11,167 nucleotides of DNA from Chloroflexota bacterium (GTDB lineage Bacteria; Chloroflexota; Dehalococcoidia; Lucifugimonadales; Lucifugimonadaceae), in contig JAJCYX010000328.1 in NCBI GenBank assembly GCA_029262715.1, positions 1 through 11,167 of the forward strand, given 5' to 3'. Positions within the stretch are counted from its first letter, which is position 1. Each line of letters begins with the position of its first letter. Below the pieces are notes generated by a model. That model was given only the letters and a program-made list of their open reading frames with translations, was not told the origin of the DNA and did not search any database. The position numbers were made by a program, and so were the translations under genes. This document shows, in pieces, positions 4,572 to 11,167 of the stretch.

Positions 4572-7052
4572 ATGAAGTGGATAGTTATTAATTGGAAGAT
4601 CCGCGTTACCCGGTCGGCAATATATTCATTGGCACAAGAATCGGGCCATATGAGGCGACTCAGTACACAGGTATTTACAGAGATTGCGCTGTCTCTGGTG
4701 CCCTTAATCAACGCTCCATCGTGGGTTAAGGCTCTGTGGGTTGAAAAAGAGCTAGAAGCTCGAGGGTTGTGGCGGGACGATGTATTCGAGCTAGTGCGTC
4801 CTTTTCTCCTGACCCCGAAACAGAAGACCACTAGCGAGCCAAAACTCAGGTCAGCAAAACGCATCGACGATCTTGATGTTGAAGACCGAATGCGAAATAT
4901 CGTGGTCTCGAAGCCCACTCTGTCGGAGAGCGAACGTAACCAGCAAGCTATCGACGAGCAAGAATCCAGGCCCCCTGGCTCAATTGATGCCAGGGACTTC
5001 GACATCAAGTTTGAATCGCTCCCGAGTGAGTTTGACGATAACGAAGATGCGAATATTCTGGATCGTTCCGTTCCGAGGCACGATCTTTCCGCCGAGGAAG
5101 CAGAACTGGCTTCCGTGATGCACATGATCGCCGTTTCGGCACGAGGTGAAGCGGCCGATCATCAGGCAACCAACGGGGCGACCGAACCTTCAGCCGATGA
5201 CCTGGCTGTAGATGAAGAAGACAAACTCTCAACGGCTGCTCAACCACCTCCAAATCTGAAACTCGAGCAGCTCGTCGAGCCAGATGCGCACGAGAGCGTT
5301 TCAGGCATTGAGCCTAACGAAAACGATGCGATAAACACTGAGTTTGATCCTGAGCAGACCGATGTCCCCGGCGAAAATGACCCTGCTACTGGTTCAAATA
5401 CATCGACTGACGCCGTATCAGATAAGTCGAAAGTGCAACCTTCAGCGATGAGTGAAAATTCGAGCGGGTCAGACTCGAAGGGCTCCGATAATACGATTGA
5501 GATCGGTGTCGAAGCAGATGAGTCGGACGAACTGCCCGATGCAGTGAGCGCTGTACCAGAACCCGTGCTGGGTACTGACGGTAGCGTTATCGATAAGAAT
5601 GTGACTGAAAATCACGAAGCGAATGAGGCTGTCGGCGAGGTGATTCGCCCCGATTCTGAGACGAGCATGATCGCGATGTATGAATCGCGTATTGCTGAAC
5701 TGCGAGCAACGCTGCATGCCGAATACGATGTGAGAGTCGCAGAGGCCGTATCAAAGGTAGTGGCCGACGCAGATTCTCGGACCGCAGAAGCTGAACTTGC
5801 ATCCTCAGAGGCACTTGCGCAGATCAAGCTAGAAGGGGAATCGCAGATCGCTGAAGTAGAGGCCCGGCTGAAAGCAGACGCTGATATTCGTATAGCCCAG
5901 GCAGAATCGAGAGCCGCGGCTGACGCTGAAGCGCGTCCGGCAGAGGTCGAAACCGGGTTAAAGGCTGAAGCGGACGAAAGAGTCACCGCCGCAGAGGCCT
6001 CCGCTATAGAGGCGACGGCGAATGCAAAGATCGAAGCGGATGCGCGTATCGCCGAGGCGCATGCTGGCGCGGAAGAAGCCGTGCTCACTGCGAGGACCGA
6101 GGCCGATAGGCGAATATCAAAGACTGAAGCTATAGCATCTGCCTCGATCGCGGAGATTGAAAAATCGGCAACAGAGGCCGAGGCTACTCTAAGATCCGAA
6201 ATAGAAGCTCAGGTTGCAGAGATGGAGAGCAAATCTAAGGTAAAGACGGATCAGATAATTTCAACAGCTTTGGCTGACGCGAAGTCTGATACTGATGATC
6301 GAATTGCCCGTGCCGAGGCCAAATCGCTTGCAGACTCGGACGCTCGCGTTGCAGAAGTTGAAGCAAAATCGGAAGCGTTGAAAACACAATTGACCGACGC
6401 TCGAAATCTTCTCTCGGCTACGAAATCGGGCGCGCAATCTAAGTCTGAGACGAGAATGGCGGAGGCTGTCAAAGCAGCACAAACCGAGGCCGATGCCCGC
6501 GTAGTAGCTGCTGAGGCGAAAGCCAGGGCCGATGCGGAAGCTCGGTTAACCGAGTTCAATGCGAAGGCAACTGCGGAGCTGAAGGCAAAGATCGCAGAGT
6601 TGGAAAGCACCACTGAAAAGGCTATTACGAAGGTGAAGTTGGACGCAGATGCCAGTATGGCTGCTGCGGAAAAACGGAAGATTAAGGCAGAGACGAGGTT
6701 CAAAGAACTCTCAACAAAGAGGAACGCCAGCAAGAAAGTACTGCTGGCAGAGGCAAGAGCCCAGGTGAAAGCTGAAGTCGAAGCGGCTGCGGTGAAGGCC
6801 GATGAATGGACCGTTGCTGAAGTTGCGAATCGCTACGGGCTGAACCTGGATGGCGCCTCGGACGAGGATCGGGCCAAGCTGCAATTCTTCTCTTCAATTA
6901 TCAAATCAGAACAAGGGAATTGGGCACTCAGCCGAAATCGGCTGAGAGAAGCGATCAAATCGTTTGGCGATACACCTCGTTCGCTTATGTGGAGATGTGT
7001 GATCGAACAGTCGATAAGCATTCACGAGCGCATCAATAAGACTGCTGCATAG
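4572..7052 (+). CDS. Large Ala/Glu-rich coiled-coil protein of unknown function
   Basis: The protein has 826 residues in four parts. Residues 27-80 are helical with Trp and Leu, including SWVKALWVEKELEARGLW (50-67). Residues 85-360 are acidic, Ser/Asp/Glu/Pro-rich and probably disordered. Residues 364-745 form a long Ala/Glu/Lys-rich coiled coil with a recurring motif like ADARIAEAEA (starts near 398, 435, 450, 465, 487, 509, 572, 587, 638, 653, 690). Residues 744-826 form a non-repetitive end, starting WTVAEVANRYGLNLDGASDE and containing two probable helices. No signal peptide, membrane segment or catalytic motif is seen. I do not recognise the family. A scaffold or spacer role is only an inference from the architecture. 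ATG 4572 directly follows an in-frame TGA and lacks a ribosome site. ATG 4650 (residue 27) is an alternative start that begins the first helical segment. Confidence 0.75.
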   Translation: MKWIVINWKIRVTRSAIYSLAQESGHMRRLSTQVFTEIALSLVPLINAPSWVKALWVEKELEARGLWRDDVFELVRPFLLTPKQKTTSEPKLRSAKRIDDLDVEDRMRNIVVSKPTLSESERNQQAIDEQESRPPGSIDARDFDIKFESLPSEFDDNEDANILDRSVPRHDLSAEEAELASVMHMIAVSARGEAADHQATNGATEPSADDLAVDEEDKLSTAAQPPPNLKLEQLVEPDAHESVSGIEPNENDAINTEFDPEQTDVPGENDPATGSNTSTDAVSDKSKVQPSAMSENSSGSDSKGSDNTIEIGVEADESDELPDAVSAVPEPVLGTDGSVIDKNVTENHEANEAVGEVIRPDSETSMIAMYESRIAELRATLHAEYDVRVAEAVSKVVADADSRTAEAELASSEALAQIKLEGESQIAEVEARLKADADIRIAQAESRAAADAEARPAEVETGLKAEADERVTAAEASAIEATANAKIEADARIAEAHAGAEEAVLTARTEADRRISKTEAIASASIAEIEKSATEAEATLRSEIEAQVAEMESKSKVKTDQIISTALADAKSDTDDRIARAEAKSLADSDARVAEVEAKSEALKTQLTDARNLLSATKSGAQSKSETRMAEAVKAAQTEADARVVAAEAKARADAEARLTEFNAKATAELKAKIAELESTTEKAITKVKLDADASMAAAEKRKIKAETRFKELSTKRNASKKVLLAEARAQVKAEVEAAAVKADEWTVAEVANRYGLNLDGASDEDRAKLQFFSSIIKSEQGNWALSRNRLREAIKSFGDTPRSLMWRCVIEQSISIHERINKTAA

Positions 7053-7099
7053 CGGGTTCTGACGGATCATCCCCTGGGCATTTCAGCGATCCAATACGT

Positions 7100-7330
7100 G
7101 TGGCTCTTGAACTTCTGAGCGAGACAACCAACACTAAGTTGAAGCGGAAGAAGTCTGAGCTAAAGAAGCTGGAGAAGAAGCTAGCCGGTTTGGATTCCAA
7201 CATTCAGAAGAATCTACTTTCCAAGGAAGAGTTCGCACAAGCGAATATTTTACGTTGGGGTGAGCAAGTAACCAGGGGCTGCTTCCAATCCGATCTGCTG
7301 GTCACATGCTTTTGGTCGAGTCAGCTCTGA
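7100..7330 (+). CDS. Possible small lysine-rich coiled-coil protein or remnant
   Basis: From GTG 7100 a 76-residue frame begins ALELLSETTNTKLKRKKSEL and continues KKLEKKLAGLDSNIQKNLLS, a highly charged heptad-like helix. It then passes into a less convincing tail after residue 54. There is no ribosome site, and the frame stays open for some codons upstream of the GTG, so the true start is unknown. It begins 47 bases after the coiled-coil gene, in a different frame. It may be a small gene, a decayed 3' part of a longer one, or chance. Confidence 0.3.
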   Translation: MALELLSETTNTKLKRKKSELKKLEKKLAGLDSNIQKNLLSKEEFAQANILRWGEQVTRGCFQSDLLVTCFWSSQL

Positions 7331-7580
7331 TATCTGAAATGATCCTCCAACTCTCGTTGGATCTCACCGAATACACGCCGGTCGACGCTCTCTCACACTA
7401 AACCTGAGAGGGTGGATTTTTTTACCCGCTGGTCGTGGATTCAAACCCCGTCGAACTCACCAGATTCTCATCACAACTCCAGCGCGCGCCTAAGCCTATG
7501 TGCGCCTCTGCTTGCACGCACCTCTGCCCCTACACCTGCCATATACTCCCGCTGCGTTCAGCCACTAATTCCGTTGCCTA
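7331..7580. other. Intergenic region before the sulfatase gene
   Basis: No gene is supported here. It holds a hairpin followed by seven T residues (7390-7423) and a short stretch at 7437-7462 that looks like the 3' end of a tRNA (GGATTCAAACCCCG, then CACCA) without the rest of a cloverleaf. The sulfatase promoter should lie in the last 150 bases, but no clear -35/-10 pair is visible. Confidence 0.45.
7390..7423 (+). terminator. Weak intrinsic terminator candidate
   Basis: CTCTCA (7390-7395) pairs with TGAGAG (7405-7410) over a 9-base loop, and a run of seven T lies at 7417-7423. The six-base gap between stem and T-run is longer than usual. An alternative pairing of GGGT (7410-7413) with ACCC (7424-7427) would put the T-run in the loop. 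It would end transcription coming from the coiled-coil gene. Confidence 0.35.
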
Positions 7581-7586
7581 GAGGAG
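7581..7586 (+). promoter_or_regulatory. Ribosome binding site of the sulfatase gene
   Basis: GAGGAG lies seven bases before the GTG at 7594. It fixes a GTG start that places the N-terminal RPNIVFAFADDWG strand, normal for cytosolic-type sulfatase starts, right at the beginning. Confidence 0.8.
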
Positions 7587-7593
7587 CTGCCAG

Positions 7594-9168
7594 GTGCGTC
7601 CGAATATCGTCTTTGCGTTTGCCGATGACTGGGGAAGGTATGCCAGCGCGTACCGTGGGCATCCGGGTGAAAGCTCGATTCACGAGTTGATCGAAACGCC
7701 CAATTTCGACCGGATCGCCAAAGAAGGCGCGCTGTTTCGCAACGCCCACGTCCCTGCACCAAGCTGCACGCCGTGCCGCAGTTCAGTTCTGACTGGCCGG
7801 TACTTCTGGCAAACCGGTCTCGGCGCAATTCTGCAAGGTGCGAGGTGGGACGAAAGCATCCCGACGTATCCGCTCATGCTGGAAGAGGCCGGTTACCACA
7901 TTGGCTACACATACAAGGTCTGGTCGCCGGGCGTGGCGATCAATGCTCCTTACGGAGGCGCTCGCACCGCCTTCGAAACCGCCGGAACGCACTTCAACGA
8001 CTACTCGCATCGAGCGACCGAGAGGATGACCGAGGTTGGGCTGGATCAGGCGAAACTGGAACTGCTGGACGAGGTTCGACAGAACTTCCTCTCATTCCTC
8101 AACGACTGTTCTGACGACGAGCCGTTCTGCTACTGGTTTGGGCCTACGAACACGCACCGAACCTGGGAGCAGGGCTCTGGGAAGGCGTTGTGGGGGCTGG
8201 AGCCGGATGATCTGGAGGGTAGGCTTCCGGAGTTTCTTCCCGATGTGCACGAGGTGCGTGAGGACTTCAACGACTACCTTGGCGAGTGCCAGGCGTTCGA
8301 TTCAGGGCTTGGCGTTCTGATTGAGCAGCTTGAGGCGGCAGGCCAACTCGACAACACGATAATCGTCGTGAGCGGAGACCACGGCATTCCCGGCTTCCCA
8401 CGTGCCAAGTGCAACCTCTACAACATCGGAACAGAGGTGGCGCTTGCCGCGCGGTGGTCCGGCACTGTGAAGCCTGGACGGATGGTTGACGACTTCGTAA
8501 ACCTGATGGACCTGGCTCCCACTTTCCTCGAAGCAGCGGGAGTTCCTCATCCAGAAGTAGCCGGGAACAGTCTCGTGCCGCTGTTGCAGTCCGATTCGAG
8601 CGGTCAGGTCGAGTCAGACCGAACATTCGTGGTGACGGGCCGGGAGCGACACAACGCTTCAACGAGGTTGGGACATCTTCTCCCCTACCCGCAGAGGGCC
8701 ATTCGAACGAAGGACTACCTCTACATCTACAACTTCGAGCCGGACAGGTGGCCGCTGGGAGACCCGCACGGTCTGGACGATCTGAGCGCACAGCCGCCTC
8801 CGATGGAAGAGCTTCTGAACGAATACATGACGGTCTTCCCGGATATCGATAAGAGCCCTACGAAGGCGTGGATCATCTACAACCGCGCACGAGAAGATGT
8901 CGCTCCGCTGTTCTGGCTCGGGTTCGGAAAGCGCCCGCAGGAAGAGCTGTACGACCTCAAAGCGGACCCTGACTACATGACCAATGTGGCTGGCAATCCC
9001 GAGTACCAGGCGATTCGAGATGGTCTGAACGCGGAGTTGATGCAGGTGCTTACGGAGCAGCAGGACCCGCGGATGACGGAGTCGGCTGTCAGGTTTGAGC
9101 GGGAGCCTTTCGCCGGTCCGGTTTCGGACGAGTGGCTGATGGAAGCGTTCGGGACGACTCGACTCTGA
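7594..9168 (+). CDS. Type I sulfatase (arylsulfatase family)
   Basis: The enzyme has 524 residues, normal for the alkaline phosphatase-like sulfatase family, and hydrolyses sulfate esters. It opens with the metal-binding strand NIVFAFADDWG (D11, D12). The signature C58-T-P-C-R62 followed by SSVLTGR is the cysteine-type CxPxR motif, in which C58 must be converted to formylglycine by a maturation enzyme (FGE or anSME) not in this window. Other expected active-site residues are K108, H188 (NTHRTW), D262-H263 (SGDHG) and K272. The C-terminal subdomain (about 365-500) has AIRTKDYLYIYN and the common ELYDLKADPDYMTNVAGNPE. No signal peptide precedes the first strand, so it should act in the cytoplasm on imported substrates. 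The particular sulfate ester cannot be inferred. It is a single gene with its own ribosome site. Confidence 0.92.
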   Translation: MRPNIVFAFADDWGRYASAYRGHPGESSIHELIETPNFDRIAKEGALFRNAHVPAPSCTPCRSSVLTGRYFWQTGLGAILQGARWDESIPTYPLMLEEAGYHIGYTYKVWSPGVAINAPYGGARTAFETAGTHFNDYSHRATERMTEVGLDQAKLELLDEVRQNFLSFLNDCSDDEPFCYWFGPTNTHRTWEQGSGKALWGLEPDDLEGRLPEFLPDVHEVREDFNDYLGECQAFDSGLGVLIEQLEAAGQLDNTIIVVSGDHGIPGFPRAKCNLYNIGTEVALAARWSGTVKPGRMVDDFVNLMDLAPTFLEAAGVPHPEVAGNSLVPLLQSDSSGQVESDRTFVVTGRERHNASTRLGHLLPYPQRAIRTKDYLYIYNFEPDRWPLGDPHGLDDLSAQPPPMEELLNEYMTVFPDIDKSPTKAWIIYNRAREDVAPLFWLGFGKRPQEELYDLKADPDYMTNVAGNPEYQAIRDGLNAELMQVLTEQQDPRMTESAVRFEREPFAGPVSDEWLMEAFGTTRL

Positions 9169-9406
9169 GTCTAAGACGACGCCTGAGGAGTCATCACGGC
9201 TGGATTCCCAACCATCACCAGGATCGAGATTCAGAGTACGACTGGCAGTGGATTGAGCGGGTGAGTACGGGCAAAAAGGTTATCAAGTAGGCGGCTGCAG
9301 GAGGGTGACGAGATAGTCTCGGTGCAGTTGGTAGGCAGCAATGGTCGATCAACGACTGAGGGCTGCACCCTTACCGTTCGAGGGAGTGTCGGGATAGCTT
9401 TGAAGC
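9169..9406 (+). other. Intergenic, with a possible decayed PDZ-like fragment
   Basis: No intact gene is seen in these 238 bases. One plus-strand frame reads GFPTITRIEIQSTTGSGLSG, a TGA (9262-9264), then VRAKRLSSRRLQEGDEIVSV and QLVGSNGRSTTEGCTLTVRG. The LQEGDEIVSV piece resembles the start of a PDZ domain, and RIEIQSTTGSG resembles the opening of trypsin-like HtrA proteases. Together they could be the two ends of a deleted protease gene, but each match is short. Another frame gives a Trp-rich stretch ending at 9290 without any start codon. Confidence 0.2.
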
Positions 9407-9568
9407 ATGGGCCAGAACTTAATTTTCTATACCGTTGCTGGGACCGTGATCGGTGCTGCGATGGGTTGGGGCGGGTTCGGATTCGGCGCAGTCCTGTACG
9501 GGTCGTTCATCCTGCCGCCTATCATGCTGATTGGCTGGAAGGTTGCGAAGATCAAGGGCATTCTCTGA
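9407..9568 (+). CDS. Small membrane protein
   Basis: This is a 53-residue protein of almost entirely hydrophobic and Gly-rich sequence: MGQNLIFYTVAGTVIGAAMG, then WGGFGFGAVLYGSFILPPIM, then LIGWKVAKIKGIL. It could form two short membrane helices (about 5-20 and 26-45) with a positively charged C-terminal end (K45, K48, K50), placing that end in the cytoplasm by the positive-inside rule. I do not recognise a family. The ribosome site is weak (GGGA about 13 bases upstream), so the start is less certain than the frame. It faces the hydrolase gene convergently across a 42-base gap that holds a hairpin. Composition and intact hydrophobic frame are the reasons to call it. Confidence 0.55.
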   Translation: MGQNLIFYTVAGTVIGAAMGWGGFGFGAVLYGSFILPPIMLIGWKVAKIKGIL

Positions 9569-9569
9569 T

Positions 9570-9594
9570 GGCGAGCCGAAGCCGCTGACTCGCC
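9570..9594. terminator. Hairpin between convergent genes
   Basis: GGCGAG (9570-9575) pairs with CTCGCC (9589-9594) over a 13-base loop, one base after the small membrane protein's stop and 16 bases from the hydrolase's end. No T-run follows on either strand, so bidirectional termination is suggested by position only. Confidence 0.35.
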
Positions 9595-9610
9595 TGGTCT
9601 CACTTGCGCC

Positions 9611-10453
9611 TTACGCCAGATTCTCCAGCCACGGCATAACTATGGGCAACATCAGTTCCGGGTGTTCCCGGTTGATGTTGTGGCCTGCTCCTGTGATCTT
9701 CTGCACCGTGAAATCAGCCGTGTCTGGCACGATACTCGCAAGGTAGTCATCGGGCAGTATTCCGCCCTTTGTGGGATCGGCTTGCAACAGCAGAACCGGG
9801 CGGTCAATACTGTCTAGCGCGTCCGAAGGATCATCAAGACCACTGGAGTTCCCGCTAACGACATCGCGCAGGATGTTGGCATCCATCTGAAGCAGGCACT
9901 CGGCCTTCCACGGGGCGAAGTATTCCGGCTGTCCCGGACTGGCCGCCTGTAGCTTCGGAGCCATCTCCTCTATCGAAAGCCCGGCCTCGATAAGCTCCAG
10001 GTGCACCTTGAACGTATTTACCGTGGGGCTTTTGTCTGTCGATACTGGCCTGCTCTTTCCGAACACCGCCGGGTCTTCCAGCACCAGCGCTCTCAACAGT
10101 TCAGTCGACTCGGACGCCATCGAAACGGCGTTGCCTCCGCCCATCGAGTGTCCCCAGACAATGACCGGCTCCTTGATGACATTATCCATCACGAACCGAA
10201 TGTCCCTTGCGTGATCTTCGCGGTCGTAGTGCCCCGGCGTGTGCCCCGAAAAGCCGTGGCCTCGCTGATCCATAGTGAAGACGTGGTGATGCTCAGACAG
10301 GGAGTCGATCACCCGAAGGAAGCCGTCCCTGCGACTGGTCACACCGTGGAGTAGCAGCAGCGGTGGTCCGTTGTCCGGCCCAACGGAGTAGCCGATCTTC
10401 ACTTCACCGGTGTCGATGACGTGATCTGAAAAACCTCTCAGGAGTAGTGGCAA
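9611..10453 (-). CDS. Alpha/beta hydrolase
   Basis: This 280-residue protein has the standard single-domain alpha/beta hydrolase length. Visible are the oxyanion-hole motif LLLLHG (32-37), MDQRGHGFSG (61-70), the nucleophile elbow GHSMGG with S103, the acid D226 in LLLQADPTKG, and H258 in GAGHNI, so the catalytic triad is complete. The variable lid (about 133-205) is rich in charged residues. Possible activities are esterase, lactonase or C-C hydrolase, and the sequence does not decide between them. No signal peptide is present, so it is cytoplasmic. The start is TTG at 10453, supported by AGAGGA eight bases upstream (complement of 10462-10467). It is convergent with the small membrane protein gene and divergent from the malate/lactate dehydrogenase gene. 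Confidence 0.85.
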   Translation of the reverse strand: MPLLLRGFSDHVIDTGEVKIGYSVGPDNGPPLLLLHGVTSRRDGFLRVIDSLSEHHHVFTMDQRGHGFSGHTPGHYDREDHARDIRFVMDNVIKEPVIVWGHSMGGGNAVSMASESTELLRALVLEDPAVFGKSRPVSTDKSPTVNTFKVHLELIEAGLSIEEMAPKLQAASPGQPEYFAPWKAECLLQMDANILRDVVSGNSSGLDDPSDALDSIDRPVLLLQADPTKGGILPDDYLASIVPDTADFTVQKITGAGHNINREHPELMLPIVMPWLENLA

Positions 10454-10813
10454 TTTCTCGATCCTCTAGTTGGCGATGCGGATTGAGTCGGGTTGACTGT
10501 CAGGACGCGTGCATAGTAATCGACGAACCGGTGACCGCGAAACTAGCAGCGCAGAGATCATGATTGGTCTCGCAGACCTCTGCTGTCTTCATGGCTCGAA
10601 CAACCGGCACAGTAGCGCCTGCTCCGTTCCACATCGCCCACCGCAAACGCCGAAATGATGCAGGTTGGAGACACGCTTGGAGCAACAACTGTCTTATCGG
10701 TTGCACCGGGGTTAGAATCCGGCCTGATCTAGAGATTCACATTGAACGCATTTGAGATCAGATGAGCTGGCTGACGGGTGACACAACAGGCAAACAGGAA
10801 ATAGTGAAAACCG
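10454..10813. other. Intergenic region between divergent genes
   Basis: These 360 bases separate the leftward hydrolase from the rightward dehydrogenase and should hold both promoters. I see a small hairpin, GGTCT/AGACC (10565-10577), and no convincing gene. Open frames on both strands lack ribosome sites and resemble no protein. AGGAA at 10796-10800 is a weak ribosome site for the dehydrogenase, 13 bases before its ATG. Confidence 0.45.
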
Positions 10814-11167
10814 ATGCTGAAGCAGTTTCTAGTACCGGAAAAAGACCAGGTTTTGGTTACGGAAGAGAACGCACGCGCGGGCACGCAAGCGGTCTTCGAG
10901 AAGATGGGACTTCCAGCGGACGAGGCGAAGTCATGCACCGATGTGCTCATCACCAGCGACCTGCGCGGTTGCGAGAGCCACGGTATCTCGAACATGCTCC
11001 GGGCTTATATCCGAAGCTACGGCGATGGCAGCTATAACCCGCGGCCGAACGTGAAGACGGTGCGAGAGTCGGCGGTCAGCGCAACATGGGACGGTGACAA
11101 GGCTCTTGGCCTTCACATCGGGCCGCGAGCTTTGGAACTGGCGATTGAGAAGGCCGAGGAGTACGGC
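10814..11167 (+). CDS. Malate/L-lactate dehydrogenase family oxidoreductase (partial, N-terminal part)
   Basis: From ATG 10814 the frame is open for 118 codons to the window edge. An in-frame TGA at 10805 rules out a longer N-terminus. The visible part matches the Ldh_2 family (malate, L-lactate, ureidoglycolate and related dehydrogenases), which is unrelated to the classical lactate dehydrogenase fold. The helical start includes AGTQAVFEKMGLPADEAKSC, then the signature SDLRGCESHGISNM (48-61) containing the catalytic-region His, a tight run ending YNPRPNVKTVRE, and DGDKALGLHIGPRALELAIE. Members use NAD(P) to oxidise 2-hydroxyacids or reduce 2-keto acids. The substrate is unknown. About two thirds of the gene, including the nucleotide-binding region, lies outside the window. 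It is divergent from the alpha/beta hydrolase gene. Confidence 0.85.
   Translation, partial: MLKQFLVPEKDQVLVTEENARAGTQAVFEKMGLPADEAKSCTDVLITSDLRGCESHGISNMLRAYIRSYGDGSYNPRPNVKTVRESAVSATWDGDKALGLHIGPRALELAIEKAEEYG

Noticed and set aside
4562..6733. Long Ser/Ala-rich open frames on the minus strand opposite the coiled-coil gene
   Set aside because: They are the antisense of the Ala/Glu/Asp repeats, whose codon bias avoids stops on the other strand; no ribosome sites or family features.
7437..7462. tRNA 3' end or attachment-site remnant (GGATTCAAACCCCG then CACCA)
   Set aside because: The T-stem does not pair properly, the matching 5' acceptor sequence is missing, and no integrase is nearby.
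8267..8791. 174-codon minus-strand frame inside the sulfatase gene
   Set aside because: Antisense of a clearly recognised sulfatase, with Arg/Pro/Cys-rich composition typical of a shadow frame.
10500..10755. Small open frames on both strands between the hydrolase and the malate/lactate dehydrogenase
   Set aside because: No ribosome sites, no recognisable or hydrophobic/helical pattern, and they overlap one another.
1..11167. CRISPR array, insertion sequence or defence system
   Set aside because: No regularly spaced repeats, no transposase or integrase motifs and no known defence protein motifs were seen on either strand.

Overview
The window reads as a stretch of a free-living environmental bacterial chromosome with moderate GC, no ribosomal RNA, no clear tRNA, no transposase and no phage genes. 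Catabolic genes of large paralogous families (enolase superfamily, 2-hydroxyacid dehydrogenase, arylsulfatase-type sulfatase, alpha/beta hydrolase, malate/L-lactate dehydrogenase), separated by decayed gene fragments and mostly not in operons, are what I would expect of a marine SAR202-like Chloroflexota. That assignment is inference from gene content; there is no phylogenetic marker here. Several genes use TTG or GTG starts preceded by clear Shine-Dalgarno sites.

Left part (1-1450): the start of a leftward gene cut by the window edge, then about 550 bp without an intact gene. This gap holds two short palindromes, a stem-loop and a degenerate copy of an enolase 3' end. It is followed by a secreted spondin-domain protein on the plus strand that ends at a strong hairpin.

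Middle-left (1574-4101): an intact mandelate racemase/enolase-superfamily gene on the minus strand is divergent from an NAD-dependent D-2-hydroxyacid dehydrogenase. The dehydrogenase has an in-frame TAA about 34 codons before its expected end. Together they fit sugar-acid or hydroxyacid metabolism (dehydration or epimerisation followed by 2-keto acid reduction), but the dehydrogenase may no longer work. The spondin gene lies between two direct repeats of about 90 bp. One repeat spans the enolase 3' end and its downstream flank. The other is a decayed, frameshifted copy 1.24 kb away, which points to a past duplication or insertion.

Centre (4102-7593): a gene-poor stretch with a minus-strand remnant (weakly like a CaiB/BaiF CoA-transferase), a perfect 19-bp palindrome, and an unusual 826-residue protein. 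That protein has a short helical N-terminus, a long acidic disordered linker, an Ala/Glu-rich coiled coil of about 380 residues built on 15- and 22-residue spacings, and a small non-repetitive C-terminal domain. A short lysine-rich frame and hairpins follow.

Right part (7594-11167): a complete type I sulfatase, a 53-residue membrane protein, a convergent alpha/beta hydrolase with an intact Ser-Asp-His triad, and the first 118 codons of a malate/L-lactate dehydrogenase-family gene running off the edge. The sulfatase, hydrolase and dehydrogenase could all take part in breaking down organic matter, but nothing in the sequence links them to one pathway. I do not see a complete new multi-gene system. 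The most unusual items are the coiled-coil protein, the duplicated enolase tail around the spondin gene, and the interrupted dehydrogenase.
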